A stretch of DNA of 64,000 nt from Merluccius polli (Eukaryota; Chordata; Actinopteri; Gadiformes; Merlucciidae): assembly GCA_030340625.1 (NCBI GenBank), contig JAOPHQ010005718.1, positions 1 to 64,000 on the forward strand. The letters are read 5' to 3'. The notes below the pieces were generated by a model. That model was not told the DNA's origin and searched no databases. It was given only the letters and a program-made list of their open reading frames with translations. Shown here one piece after another: positions 43,410 through 53,941 of this stretch. A program made the translations under genes and the position numbers. Every line of letters begins with the position of its first letter. Position 1 is the stretch's first letter.

Positions 43410-45864
43410 TTGGGGTTATAATCACACAACACCTAATGGAGTGGCACTGAGCCAATGGGCCTCCAACACCGATGCCCTGCTGCTGTATGACCCCAAGGAG
43501 CCGCCATCTTTCTACTCTTCACGCTGGAACACTTCCAAGAACCTCTTCGCCATCTGCCTCAGTAACGACCCTAAACCGGAGAGACGCATCCTGGACAGGT
43601 TTCCCCGTTCACATCACCGACCAGCCATCATTAAAGCTCCATCACTGGTGGAGCCGGTACCAGGGAGACCTGTCAAGAGATGGAACTTCCGTAAGGCCAA
43701 CTGGGAGTCGTATGCTGTGGAAACAGAAAGAAGGTCAGCTGGCCTTCCAGACCCAGAAACAGCGGATATGGATGCGGCCTACGCAGCTTACTGCCGGGCC
43801 CTCCTGGGTGCGGCAAAGAAGGCCATCCCACGTGGTTACAACAGGAGCTACATCCCGGGTTGGGATGAGGAGTGCAGCCGCCTTCTGTGTGACCACCAGA
43901 GGGCCAGTTCCAGAGAAGAGGTGGACATGACTGCAGCAGCACTGATCCAGAGGCTGGACGTCACCCGCAGGACCAGATGGACAGAAGTCGTTGAATCTAT
44001 CGACTTCACCCACTCTAGTCGCAAGGCGTGGCAGACTATCAATCAGCTTTCTGGCAGAAACGCAACACCTTCCAGCTGCCCAGTCACAGCAAATGCCATC
44101 GCATCCCAGCTCCTGAAGAACGGCCGTTTTCCGGATGCAGACAAAGGCTTTGCACGACAGTCATTGCGTGAGGTGTCTTGCATCTTGAGAGCGACCAGTG
44201 TCGATTCCAACACCTCGGGAGACTTTACGGAAGATGAACTCAGTGAGGCCATGAGTAAACTCAAGCCGGGAAAATCCCCGGGCCGTGACAACATCCACCC
44301 GGAGTTCGTCATCCACCAGTGCACAACAACATCTCGCTGGCTCTGTGCTTTTTTCACATCCTGCTACCGGAGATTAAAGCTCCCAAAGATATGGCGGCGT
44401 GCCTCCGTCATAGCTCTGCTGAAGCCAAATAAACCTGCGGAGGACCCCAAGTCATACCGACCCATCTCACTGCTCTGTGTTCCATTTAAAATCTTGGAGA
44501 GGATGATCCACCGCCGCATTGAGCCAGTGGTTGACTCACAGCTCCCGCCAGAACAAGCTGGTTTCCGCCGTGGAAGATCAACAGCAGACCAGGTAACACT
44601 ACTCGCTCAGGACATCGAGGACGGCTTCCAGGCCAATGAGAAAGCTGGGGTAGTGTACCTGGACCTGACTGCCGCATATGACACCGTGTGGCTCCGCGGT
44701 CTCCACCTGAAGCTGCTGAGGACAATACCAGACCGGCACATGGTGAAGTTCATCATGGAGACACTTTCCAACCGTAGCTTCATCCTCCAGACCAGCAGTG
44801 GCCAGCGCAGTAGACTCAGAAGACTGAGGAACGGGGTTCCGCAGGGGTCAGTTCTCTCACCGATGCTGTTCAACATCTATATATATGACCTGCCTGAGAC
44901 AACATCCAGAAGGTATGGCTATGCAGACGATCTTGCCATCATGCTGAGACGTCCAACGTGGAAGGCGATGGAAGATGGCCTTAATAAAGACATGGGCACT
45001 CTGGTAGCATACCTTCGAAGGTGGCATCTACAGCTCAGCATCGTGAAGACTGTCGCAGCAGCATATCACCTAAGCACCAGAGAGGCAAGGAGGGAACTTG
45101 ATGTGCGTGTAGACAACAGACGCCTGGAGGTCCAGCAAGCTCCGAAGTACCTCGGTGTGCGTCTGGACCGGACACTTACCTTCAGACAACATCTCGAAGA
45201 AGTCAAGGCCAAAGTGACATCTAGGGTCGCTCTGATCCGCCGCCTTGCGGGAACAACGTGGGGAGCATCCGCTAAGACCCTGCGAATATCAACCCAAGCC
45301 TTGGTCTTTTCGGCAGCGGAATACTGCGCCCCAGCCTGGTGCAGAAGCCCTCAGACAAGCAAGGTTGATGTGGCTATAAACAGTGCCCTCCGAATAATAA
45401 CTGGATGCCTGAAGCCTACCCCAGTGTCCCTTTTGCCAGTCCTCGCGGGGATAGCCCCGGCCGGCCTCCGACGGGAGGCTGCCACCCTCGCCCTGGCCAG
45501 GAAAGCACAAAGGCATGACTGGCACATCCTTCACAACAGCACAACAACAGCAGCGCCTCCAAGCAGACTCAAATCTCGCCACCCCTACAACAAGGCAGTG
45601 CAAGAGATGCTCAATTACACCTCTGATGACATCTCCAGAGATGCTTGGTTGGCAGCAGCTTGGAAGCAGGAGTGGCAGTCAACTGGGCCCTCCCGAGTCC
45701 ATCAATACATCTGGGACCCAGGAGGCGGAGGCATAGGAGGAGACGACCTACCACGCCGGCAGTGGACCACACTGAACCGCCTACGAACTGGTGTTGGTCG
45801 TTTCAAAACCTCTATGAAGAAGTGGGGCCTGGCAGACAGTGCAGCATGTGAGTGCGGACCCTGA
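43410..45864 (+). CDS. LINE1 reverse transcriptase (endonuclease-truncated)
   Basis: An unusually long open frame of about 815 codons. It opens in the end of the endonuclease (HWGYNHTTPNGVALSQWA, RWNTSKNLFAI), then has a reverse transcriptase with ALLKPNKPAEDPKSYRPISL, EQAGFRRGRSTADQ, VVYLDLTAAYDTVW, LRNGVPQGSVLSPMLFNIYI and the catalytic YGYADDLAIM, then LGVRLDRTLTF and a C-terminal part. A C-terminal zinc motif starts CECGP but a one-base slip near 45861 ends the frame; EQTAEHIITTCPLY continues in the next frame. The first 13 residues of the frame from 43372 come from ERV3 DNA. Clade is jockey/I-like by general appearance only. Confidence 0.85.
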
Positions 45865-46007
45865 GCAGACAGCCGAACACATAATCACCACCTGCCCATT
45901 GTATAGACCACCATCGGAAGCCAGCCTCTTTGATCTTGGACCCGAGATGCTGGCATGGCTATGCGACACCGAGTTGGACCTCTGACGTTACACGAAAGAA
46001 GAAGAAG
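43410..46007 (+). mobile_element. 5'-truncated non-LTR retrotransposon (LINE1)
   Basis: Flanked by a 12-bp TSD, ACTGTCAATGCA, at 43398-43409 and 46008-46019, and ended by a short GAAGAAGAAG tail. Both are signatures of target-primed reverse transcription. The 5' end is cut inside the endonuclease domain. Confidence 0.88.
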
Positions 46008-46068
46008 ACTGTCAATGCACAACAAATCATCATTACAGAGTGTTAACATCTTTCAACACCAATCACTT

Positions 46069-47622
46069 TGTGGCCGGGTTGTTTTCCTCCCAGCCACCGA
46101 GTGGCACTGCGTTGGTGCCTCAGCCACCGAGTGGCACTGCGCCGGTGAGGCTGGCCTCTTGATTACTGGGCGGTACGATGCGCACCTTTATATCCAGGTG
46201 AGGGTCTGCGGCGCGTCCTCTCCTCTGCCCTCATTTGACCCTCCGTGGTGGCTGTGGCTTGGCGTGCCGGCATGGTGTTTGCCGTGGCAGCCTACTAGTG
46301 TGGCGTTCCGGGGCTTCGTGGGTTGGTGTGACAGCCTGGTACTGTGATCGCCGTCGGGGCGCATTGGTTTCATCATATGTGTGAGTACTCAGCCGTCCCC
46401 TCCTTATCCTTTGGGCTTTAGCGTATATGCCGTTTACACGACCTCCGCTCCTTTCAGTGCAGCGGACCGCCGATGTTGGGGATGTGATCAGCTGGAAACC
46501 CCGCTGTGTGTGGTTGTCTGCCCGTGCTGGTTGTGTGTTGGAGCTGCACTTCCGAGCCCCCTCTCTCCTTTTGTCGCATAGGATTTACTGTGCCTGGTAT
46601 GTACGTATTAGTTTTGTTTCTCCTAAGTTAGTGGGTTTCATTAGTAATTTACAAATCCTTATCTTTTGTTTTCCCAGCAGCCCGGCTTAACTGTCTGGCC
46701 CGCTACGGCCACCACCCCTCGAGCGGCGCTGCTGTTTTGGCTTCCTGTTTTCCTCTGATTTTATATGTATCTTTGTGGTTGATTTGCTTTCCATTGTCGT
46801 TTTCTTTCTCTTTTTGTTATATAACGTTGTGTTGCTTTTTATCGGTTGGATCGGGGCGGCCCTCTTCCTACTCTGGCGCTGCGGTCTGGTGCATGGGCCT
46901 GCTCCGCCCTGCACGCCTGAGTGCGTCACTACTTATCTGGGGCCTATGTAAATGCTGCCCACCTGGTGACACAGCGTGTTAAGTTTCTTTTTTTGTATTT
47001 CTGTTTGGTTCTTTATTTTGTTATTTCTCAAGTTAGTTTAGTAATTTTCTTGCGTTTTGTGGTTTAATCTAGTGTTCTAATTTGGTTTAGTTGTTGTGTT
47101 TTTTTTGTTTTCATTCCTTCAATTAATTAGTTTATTAAACTGTCTCTTATTGTATTGTTTTTGTTGTTATGTGAATAATTGTTTGGCCCACACCAGCTCT
47201 GTTAAACTCTGGGCACGTTTTATTAACCTTTGTTGTCTTTCGTTTCCAGGTGCTGTGGGCTGACTGCGGCAGTTTAATCCCTGGTGGTAGGGTGCTCTTC
47301 ACGATCCCCCCTTTTCCTTTTCTTTTGATTTTGTGTGTGTGTGTTTGCAGTGTCACGGGTGATTCATTTGAGGACCCCCCCCCCCGTTTTGGTTGCTCTG
47401 CCGCATGGTAAGCCCCAGCCCGGTTCACACTTTCCTTGCCCAATTGTTTATTTTAGTGTGTGTGCTGGTGTGTGACTATTGGATTATTTTCTGTGCAATT
47501 AATTTGTTAATAAAGATTGATCTTAATTTGACACCGTCTCATCCCGTGGTATCCGAACCTGCGTGACCTTATCTGATGTTGATAGTAACCCCCAGCTAGG
47601 ATTTCCTGGGCGAAATTCCCCA
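46069..47622 (+). repeat. LTR of a Gypsy-type element (Gypsy C)
   Basis: Runs from TGTGGCCGGGTTG to GAAATTCCCCA, about 1.55 kb, TG...CA. AATAAA at 47509-47514 lies about 110 bp before the end. It is followed after two bases by TGGCGTTGTCGGAG. That layout and primer site match Gypsy A. No matching second LTR or coding region was found, so the rest is missing or replaced. Confidence 0.55.
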
Positions 47623-47624
47623 GG

Positions 47625-47638
47625 TGGCGTTGTCGGAG
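47625..47638 (+). other. Gypsy C primer-binding site, tRNA-Ser-like
   Basis: TGGCGTTGTCGGAG, two bases after the LTR end. Its first 12 bases are identical to the Gypsy A primer site on the minus strand at 16382-16393, and the two-base spacing is the same. Confidence 0.55.
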
Positions 47639-48211
47639 TACACCTAAATAAAAAAACTGTTCCTTACGAACCCATTACGCCACAACTTGTAAATAATCAA
47701 TCATTAAAAGAATCAAAAAAATAGAAAATATAGAGTGTAAAAACACATCACATTCAGATAAGACTGTCAGCCATGTTGCCTCCTAATATGAAACTTATCA
47801 ACCGCTGGTAACAGGAAGCAATGTTCCTGCTTTTCATTTTGTGTATGCAGTCTATTTCAATGTCCAGATATGAGTCTCTGAGTCCATTTAGGGCAGGAGC
47901 CCCAGACCAACTGTCCTCTCCCTAATGGACCCCTCCATTGTCCTGAGGGGAAGAGAGACCAAAACCAACCAGTATCTTTGCAGAAAAACATCTAACACAA
48001 TACAACAAACAATATGTAGACAGTTGTTTCTATTATGGAATTATAGATCAGGCGTGTCCAAATCCTAAATGATCTTAATGATCTTATATCGTTACTAATC
48101 TAAGTAGTTCAAACCATATGTGAAAGTTATATCAAAACAAACATGCATACAAAGGTTAGTCAAACAATAGGTGAATATGGTGACTGAAGTGAAAATTGAA
48201 TATATATGTAG
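47639..48211. other. non-coding stretch, no gene seen
   Basis: Could be Gypsy C leader followed by ERV3 internal DNA. No domain recognised. AGGCGTGTCCAAAT near 48051 resembles the start of the 554-bp hAT, but no element follows. Confidence 0.45.
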
Positions 48212-49233
48212 CAGTGTTTCCCCTAGAAATTTTTCCAGCAGTGGTGCTGTTACGTAACGGAGGCAAGCCGCACGCGGCGGCGTGCAGGGGTCTGGGGGCA
48301 TTCACCTCCGGAAGATTTTTTTTTTTTAATAACCCCTTAAACCATAACTTCTGGCAAGTTTTGTGGATAGAAATGGACATTTTGAGACAAATATGATATA
48401 CCATCAACAGATTTAATATTGGAGCACGTACCTTGAACTGGTCAGAAACAGAAATCTTGATTTTATAATTTTAGACAGGATTACTCATGTTTTTCTTTTG
48501 TGTTAATTTTAAGCTTTTATTTACATTATTGGTAGAAATTGATTGGGGCAAAAAATATTGAAAATGTTGTCTTAAAGGGGAAATGAACCCAAAAACAACA
48601 CTATGCTCCAACACTATATTTCATCACATGAATAAAGTTGATTGTGCTGCCATCAAATGTACTAACTCCATATAAAAAAGAAAAGAATTTAACGGCTACA
48701 GTAACGGTGATTTGACGCGTCATCAAATCACCGGAAGAAAAATGCAGGACTACAAGTTATGAACGTTCTGAATGTGAATCTTCAGGAGAGCAGCCCTCTC
48801 GGACACACACACACACAGGGGTTGAAATAAGGCTGTTTTACTCGCCAAATGCGAGTAATTTTTGTATTTGTCGAGTAATTTATGAAGACCACTCGCCACT
48901 CTGGCGAGTAATCTAAGAATTCGCCGCGATTGCCGCGGACCCGCCAGCAACGGACCCGCTAGCCGCGGACCCGACCGCGCAGCACCCACCGCCGTCTACA
49001 ATCGCTGTTACCGCTGTTTTATTATCATCCGCACTCCCACACCGTCACCGGGGCTTCATAGTAATGTGTCCGAATAGAGCAGCCCTCTCGGACACACACA
49101 TGCTGTTACCGCTGTAACATGCTGTTAACAGCGATTGTAGACGGCGGTGGGTGCTGCGCGGTCGGGTCCGCGGCTAGCGGGTCCGTTGCTGGCGGGTCCG
49201 CGGCAATCGCGGCGAATTCTTAGATTACTCGCC
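48212..49233. mobile_element. hAT-like element with nested foldback, copy 2, truncated
   Basis: Nearly identical to 21959-23437, starting CAGTGTTTCCCCTA. TTAA at 48572-48575 marks the foldback start. The sequence stops in the foldback's second arm at GATTACTCGCC and switches to an unrelated pyrimidine-rich repeat. The loop (49011-49128) is in the opposite orientation to copy 1. Confidence 0.85.
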
Positions 49234-49283
49234 TGCTCTCTGTCCCTCTCTCTCTTGACCACGTTTCTCCCTTTCCCTTCTTT

Positions 49284-49390
49284 CACTTTCTCTGACTTTT
49301 CTTACACTTTCTCTAACTTTTCTTACACTTTCTCTAACTTTTCTTACCCTTTCTTTAACTTTTCTTACCCTTTCTCTAACTTTTCTTACC
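49284..49390. repeat. 21-bp minisatellite, five units
   Basis: Units of CACTTTCTCTAACTTTTCTTA with small changes, beginning about 50 bp after the truncation of the hAT-like copy. Confidence 0.85.
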
Positions 49391-50600
49391 CCTCATCTCT
49401 TCTTCTATCCTTCTATTTACTTCCCTCTGTCTTTCTAAATAAATCCTTCTGTTTTAAGAATCACCACTTACTGTCCCCATCTCATTGTGTCATGTCCAAC
49501 ATTCCTTTCCTCCTTTGTTAACCTTGTAATTAATAAAAACAAAAAGATGTTCATGATCTGTCTTTGGAAAGGACATGGAGGTCCCCTCCTTCTCTTAAGG
49601 TTAAAGGAAAGAATAAAACAAAGAGTTAATGTCAATTTGAACACCTTCATATTACTGACCAGTTGATGCTTATGAATAATCCGTTTTTACACAACAACAC
49701 TTTATCGCAGTAATGACATCTGTTAACATAGTTATTTATGAATTTAAAAGTCTAGAAAATAACATTAAACCGAATTATTGTATTGCCTTCATTCTGCCTT
49801 CTCCCCTTGCATTCTAGGAGCGCACAACTTCATTCACACTCGCGCAATGTAATGGCGTCTCGCGAAGTAAATTGACTGGCCAACGCCATTCCTTTGTCCC
49901 CTTCTTCATGGTCAGTCGTCGGGGGAGGGGGGGGGAAAGTCTGGGTAGTCTGGGTGGGGGTAGGGGTGGTCGGGGTGGTAGGGGGTCTTGGCCAGTGGGG
50001 GTTTACTAAGTAAACTCCCAAAATGGCTTACAGGGATTTGTAATCTTATCTATGCTCCCTGTGGTGTTACTATAGCATATAACTACTCCTAAGTGTGCAC
50101 ACTTTATATCTTCCTAGGTAATATAGTGTATATGTCCAACTATGTGTATGCCCGTATGTGCAAGTGCTCCAACTCCACTTGCACTGTTAGGTATATGTCT
50201 ATAGGTTAGATAGATGAGTTTACTGTCTCTCCCTAGACCTAGCATAGCCTTTAGCCTCCACGTGGGACCGTATGGCTAAGATCACAGGAATGCTACCATC
50301 CCCCCTGGAGAACAATGAGCCATAACAGCCCCCCGTGGCGGGCTATCTTCAGTTACATACACATTCTGCAGATATAACTAAGATGCACTTTAGCAGAGTT
50401 AGCAAGCATTAGCACATGCAGGGTTAGGTGCACGAATGTGGGTAATTGTGTTTCATGCAAGTTAGCGTAGTTCTTTGAGAATGCAGTGTTAGTAGCAATG
50501 TTAGTAGCAATCTGTACCCAATCGATCTCCGTTTTCCACTCTCCTATACTCTAGGGGTTATACCCCGAATTTATACTCCCAGGGGATTTTCTACCCCAAG
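49391..50600. other. non-coding stretch, no gene seen
   Basis: Includes a G-rich tract at about 49918-49985 (GGGGGAGGGGGGGGG, then GGGT/GGGG words). Otherwise no feature. Confidence 0.5.
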
Positions 50601-50602
50601 TG

Positions 50603-50768
50603 TTTGAGTTTATACTCCCAGGAAACTTAGTCCGAGTGTTTGAGTTTATACTCCCAGGAAACTTAGTCCGAGTGATTGAGTTTATACTCCCAGGAAACTT
50701 AGTCCGAGTGATTGAGTTTATACTCCCAGGAAACTTAGTCCGAGTGTTTAAGTTTATACTCCCAGGCT
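50603..50768. repeat. 36-bp minisatellite, about 4.6 units
   Basis: Units containing GAGTTTATACTCCCAGGAAA then CTTAGTCCGAGTG. The period is a multiple of three, so one strand stays open with a repeated peptide (FILPGNLVRV), but this is a by-product of the period. Confidence 0.88.
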
Positions 50769-51109
50769 TACACCGAGTTTTAATAACATATACGATACTG
50801 GCCCTTTGCTTCTTCTAATGGTCGTAAAATGACGACAAAATATCATTTAACTAATTCCCAATCAGAGTTGAGCGCCTGTTCATTTTCCTCGTCGGCTTAT
50901 AACTGTAACGACTATGGACCGGAGAACCAAAGCTCTGCAACAACGCACACCAGCCACCTCTGTCACATAATGTCTCTATATCTATCCATCTATCTATGCA
51001 GATTCAGTCAGGTTCTGCTTACCTGGTTTAATGGCCGGCCTGCGACAGAAATGGCAAGTTGTGTGCCGCTGCATAGCTCCGCTCTCTCGGCCCACGGCTC
51101 CTTCCTCCG

Positions 51110-51130
51110 AATCACGTCGGGCAGTCACCA
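51110..51130 (-). other. ERV3 primer-binding site, tRNA-Trp-like
   Basis: Three bases inside the 5' LTR the minus strand reads TGGTGAC, then TG, then CCCGACGTGATT. Apart from the TG this matches the recalled complement of the tRNA-Trp 3' end (TGGTGACCCCGACGTGATT). Confidence 0.65.
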
Positions 51131-51133
51131 GAT

Positions 51134-51529
51134 TGTGGGGTTGTGTTCCGAGGAAGAAGGCCGCCGACACAGGAACGCTTTAACTCACTTTATTTGTTTA
51201 GCTTTAGTTATTTAATCTATGAAGCAGAAGGAGGGGTATTGCATAGTTCACGCGTGGAGAGACCCCCTCGCTGGACATCCGTCCCGATGCGCTGCCTGGG
51301 GGTTTCTGATTCTAACCGGATGTTTCCGCCCGGATGGTCTCTGGGCAGGAGGCGTGGCCTCTATGACGCATAATGGCTAGTGTTGAGCGCCCGCCCCCAG
51401 TGTATTATGTTTGCCGCCATCATGTGGTCAGGTGGGGTAAATACAACTTGTATATTTATTTCTACTCCTTTGTGGCTATGTGTAGCTATTACAGCCTGCT
51501 GATACATATGTTATTATTTATTCGCAACA
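51134..51529 (-). repeat. ERV3 5' LTR (complete)
   Basis: 396 bp from TGTGGGGTTGTG to TTCGCAACA on the plus strand. On the minus strand AATAAA (TTTATT at 51189-51194) lies about 55 bp before the LTR end, as expected for a polyadenylation signal. A diverged solo relative lies at 52447-52833 in opposite orientation. Confidence 0.85.
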
Positions 51530-51558
51530 CTGCCCAGACCTACGACCGACAGGGGGGG

Positions 51559-51862
51559 CCTTATTCCAGCATCCTTCAAAATTGCTAGAGTCAAGCCACT
51601 CCTCAAGAAACCTACCCTTGACACTACTGACATCCAGAACTACAGACCGGTATCTCTTCTCTCATTCTAACACTAAATCTATGGAACATGCCATCTCTAA
51701 CCAACTGTCCTCCTATCACTTGCATAGGTTTTAAGCGCGGCTGGCGGTGACGGAGTCCCTCCGTGTCGCCAGAGCCTCATCCCTCTCATCAGTTTTCATT
51801 CTCCTTGACCTGTCTGCAGCGTTCGACACCGTGAACCACCAGATCCTCCTCGCCTCGTGAGA
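51559..51862 (+). pseudogene. L2-type LINE (L2-2), repeated reverse transcriptase segment
   Basis: Starts LIPASFKIARVKPLLKKP (partly), repeats 40779-41029 with about three differences, including the same deletion, and then goes further: SVFILLDLSAAFDTVNHQIL is approached by the DNA text CTGCAGCGTTCGACACCG. It ends at LINE3. A 29-bp G-rich word (CTGCCCAGACCTACGACCGA...) separates it from the ERV3 LTR. Confidence 0.75.
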
Positions 51863-52106
51863 AATATGTCAAACATTAGACATTACAATGCAGACAAACC
51901 AACATACAAATACATACAATCAGTCATCCCAATACATCTATCATGTAGCTAGGGTATATTATAAATAGGTAGACAATAAATTTGCTTTTAGATTTCTTTT
52001 AAAAGCGGAGAGAGAATACAGCATCTTCAGGTCATTATCAAGTTTGTTCCAGATCTGAGGCCCCCTGCAGACAACACTCATACTAGTGCAATGTAAACAC
52101 CGTTGT

Positions 52107-52433
52107 TTACCTGTTATGAGGTGTTTGTTCCTGGTTTGGTGTTGGTGCTGGGGGGTAGCAGACAGAGAGCAGACCAGTCAGTCTGGGGTTTAGACCCTTA
52201 ACCATCTCAAACATAATGGAAGCATTATGGAAGAGATTGAGTTCTGTAAGCCTTAGAAGACCATAGCAATGGAAAAGCAGACGAGTGGTAATATTTACAG
52301 CGGCCCAAGACATAGTGCATATAACTTTCTTTTGTAGGCTCTCAAGTTTTCGAAGGTAACTGGGAAAGGTATTCGACCATATGACATTACAGTAAGTAAG
52401 ATGAGGTTCAAAAAGGGTTTTGTACATAGTAAG
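52107..52433 (-). CDS. LINE3 reverse transcriptase, C-terminal part
   Basis: Continues from LRHSLPLSALLT into MYKTLFEPHLTYCNVIWSN, SYLRKLESLQKKVICTM, LNLFHNASIMFEMVKGL and ends at a stop at 52107. The LTYCN.IW and LQKK.I blocks are usual in the C-terminal part of jockey/CR1-like LINE proteins. The reading frame joins the part at 53942-54217 exactly when the hAT and one TSD copy are discounted. Confidence 0.78.
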   Translation of the reverse strand, partial: LTMYKTLFEPHLTYCNVIWSNTFPSYLRKLESLQKKVICTMSWAAVNITTRLLFHCYGLLRLTELNLFHNASIMFEMVKGLNPRLTGLLSVCYPPAPTPNQEQTPHNR

Positions 52434-52446
52434 TAGTGTTGGGCAT

Positions 52447-52833
52447 TGTTGCGAATTAATAACATGTATCATCAGGCTGTAAAATATCTGCACATAGCCA
52501 GGAGTAGAAATAAATATACAAGTTGTAGTAACTGCACCTCAACACGTGATGGCGCCAAACAATATACTGGGGGCGGCGCTTAACGCTAGCCATTGTGCGT
52601 CATGGAGGCCACGCCTCCTGCCCAGAGGCATCCGGCGGAAACATCCGGTTAGGATCAGAATCGCCCAGGCAGACCTCCAGAGGGACGCGCGGATGATCTC
52701 TCCACGCGCGTGGCATTTACATTTACTTCCCCACATGCTTGGTAGATTAAGATAACTAAACCTAAACAAATAAAGTGAGTTTAAAAGCGATCCTGTTGTC
52801 GGCGGCCTCCTTCCCTCGGAACACAACCCCACA
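52447..52833 (+). mobile_element. solo LTR related to ERV3
   Basis: 387 bp, TGTTGCGAATTAA to AACACAACCCCACA, TG...CA, with TSD GCAT at 52443-52446 and 52834-52837. It resembles the ERV3 LTR in reverse orientation (ends TGTTGCG and CCCCACA) but is diverged. A solo LTR arises when the two LTRs of an element recombine. Confidence 0.85.
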
Positions 52834-52940
52834 GCATAGATTAATTTCTTTAATCTAGATTAATCTAACTGTAATCTTGGAATTAATCTAGATTAATCTA
52901 GATTAAAATGGCTCATTTGAATTCTGTCGAAGGCATTCAT

Positions 52941-53160
52941 AATATGCGTGTGCGCGATTGTTGCCGGGGGGGGGGCGCGATTGTTGACCGGAGGGGGAGA
53001 GGTGCGCGATTGTTGATGGGGGGGCGCGATTGTTGACGGGGGGGGGGGGGGGGGGGGGGGGTGCGATTGTTGACCGGAGGGGGAGAGGTGCGCGATTGTT
53101 GACCGGAGGGGGGAGAGGTGCGCGATTGTTTGACGGGGGGGGGGGGGGGGGGGGGGGGGG
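52941..53160. repeat. degenerate tandem repeat with poly-G tracts
   Basis: Seven units built on GCGCGATTGTTGACCGGAGG and G runs up to about 27. It lies in the hAT at 52434-53933. Proline-rich minus frames here are by-products. Confidence 0.85.
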
Positions 53161-53318
53161 GAAACCGCGAAATGACACCGCGAATACGGACGTTTATCAT
53201 CTTTTTTTAAATATATATTTTTTAAAAGGCCCCTGATTGGCCGAGGCCCCGGGCTGAAGCCCAGGTAAGCCCATGCATTAAGGCGCCACTGCCCAGACCT
53301 ACGACCGACGGGGGGGGG

Positions 53319-53735
53319 CAGCCCGTTCTCATCCCAACTCGTAATATACCGACGACACAAAAGGTACCCTCCCCGCGTCTATGTGAAACGATCTGGGTTC
53401 TCATGAACCCGTTCGCGGTGGTAAGAGACGAGCAGAGTCTACAGCGTCCATTCACTCCAATAATAACCCGGTCACGGTGATAGATTACGCTAACCCTAAC
53501 CCTAACCATAACCCTTTTTGGAGTGAATTGTTTCACAGTAGACTGCGGACGCTGTAGACTCTGCTCTGCGAGCGGACGCTGTAGATTCTGCTCGTCTCTT
53601 ACCAACGCGAACAGGTTTATGAGAACCCCCAGATCGTTTCACACAGACGCGGGAGGGTACCTTTTGCGTCAGTATCAGACGTCTAGGGGCGTGACAAATC
53701 GTCGGTATTTTACGAGTTGGGATGAGAACGTGCTG
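53319..53735. mobile_element. foldback element with telomere-like loop
   Basis: Arms of about 170-190 bp are inverted repeats, from CAGCCCGTTCTCATCCCAAC at the left to GTTGGGATGAGAACGTGCTG at the right. The loop contains CTAACCCTAACCCTAACC at about 53490-53508. No TSD could be read because both flanks are poly-G. Confidence 0.72.
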
Positions 53736-53941
53736 GGGGGGGGGGTCGCCGGGCAGAGGACGCAGCCGTTCCGCAGCGCAGCCGTTCCGCGGCGCTTACC
53801 TTCCTTGGTGGAAATCCGGTATAGACCCAGCTCCCAACCCTTTGAGAATAGATTAAGGGCGATACATTTTTTATCGAGCGATAAGAGTCTCGCGTTATCG
53901 CAGCGCGTTAACGCCGATAACGGCCCACCACTAATAGTAAG

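Larger units (their letters stand above)
41030..51529 (-). mobile_element. decayed endogenous retrovirus (ERV3) with nested insertions
   Basis: Minus-strand LTR element. Right LTR 51134-51529 is complete; left LTR 41030-41370 lacks about 55 bp at its outer edge. A tRNA-Trp-like primer site stands beside the right LTR and a purine tract (AAGGAGGGAC) beside the left. Only an integrase scrap is recognisable as coding. A LINE (43410-46007), a Gypsy LTR (46069-47622) and a truncated hAT-like copy (48212-49233) are inserted in it. Confidence 0.75.
52434..53933. mobile_element. non-autonomous hAT element containing a solo LTR and a foldback, TSD ATAGTAAG
   Basis: Ends TAGTGTTGGGC and (reverse complement) TAGTGGTGGGC. 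ATAGTAAG is duplicated at 52426-52433 and 53934-53941. A solo LTR sits 13 bp inside its left end, and a foldback (53319-53735) sits near its right. Several palindromic TAATCTAGATTA words lie at 52838-52905. Confidence 0.85.

Noticed and set aside
48045..48065. Another copy of the 554-bp hAT
   Set aside because: Only about 15 bases resemble its terminus; the interior does not follow.
50603..50768. Regular repeats that resemble a CRISPR array
   Set aside because: Units are contiguous 36-bp repeats without spacers, in a vertebrate-type genome; it is a minisatellite.
52893..53360. 155-codon proline-rich minus frame
   Set aside because: Same cause: G-tract tandem repeat inside a hAT.
53488..53515. 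True chromosome end
   Set aside because: Only about three telomere-like units inside a foldback with unrelated DNA on both sides.
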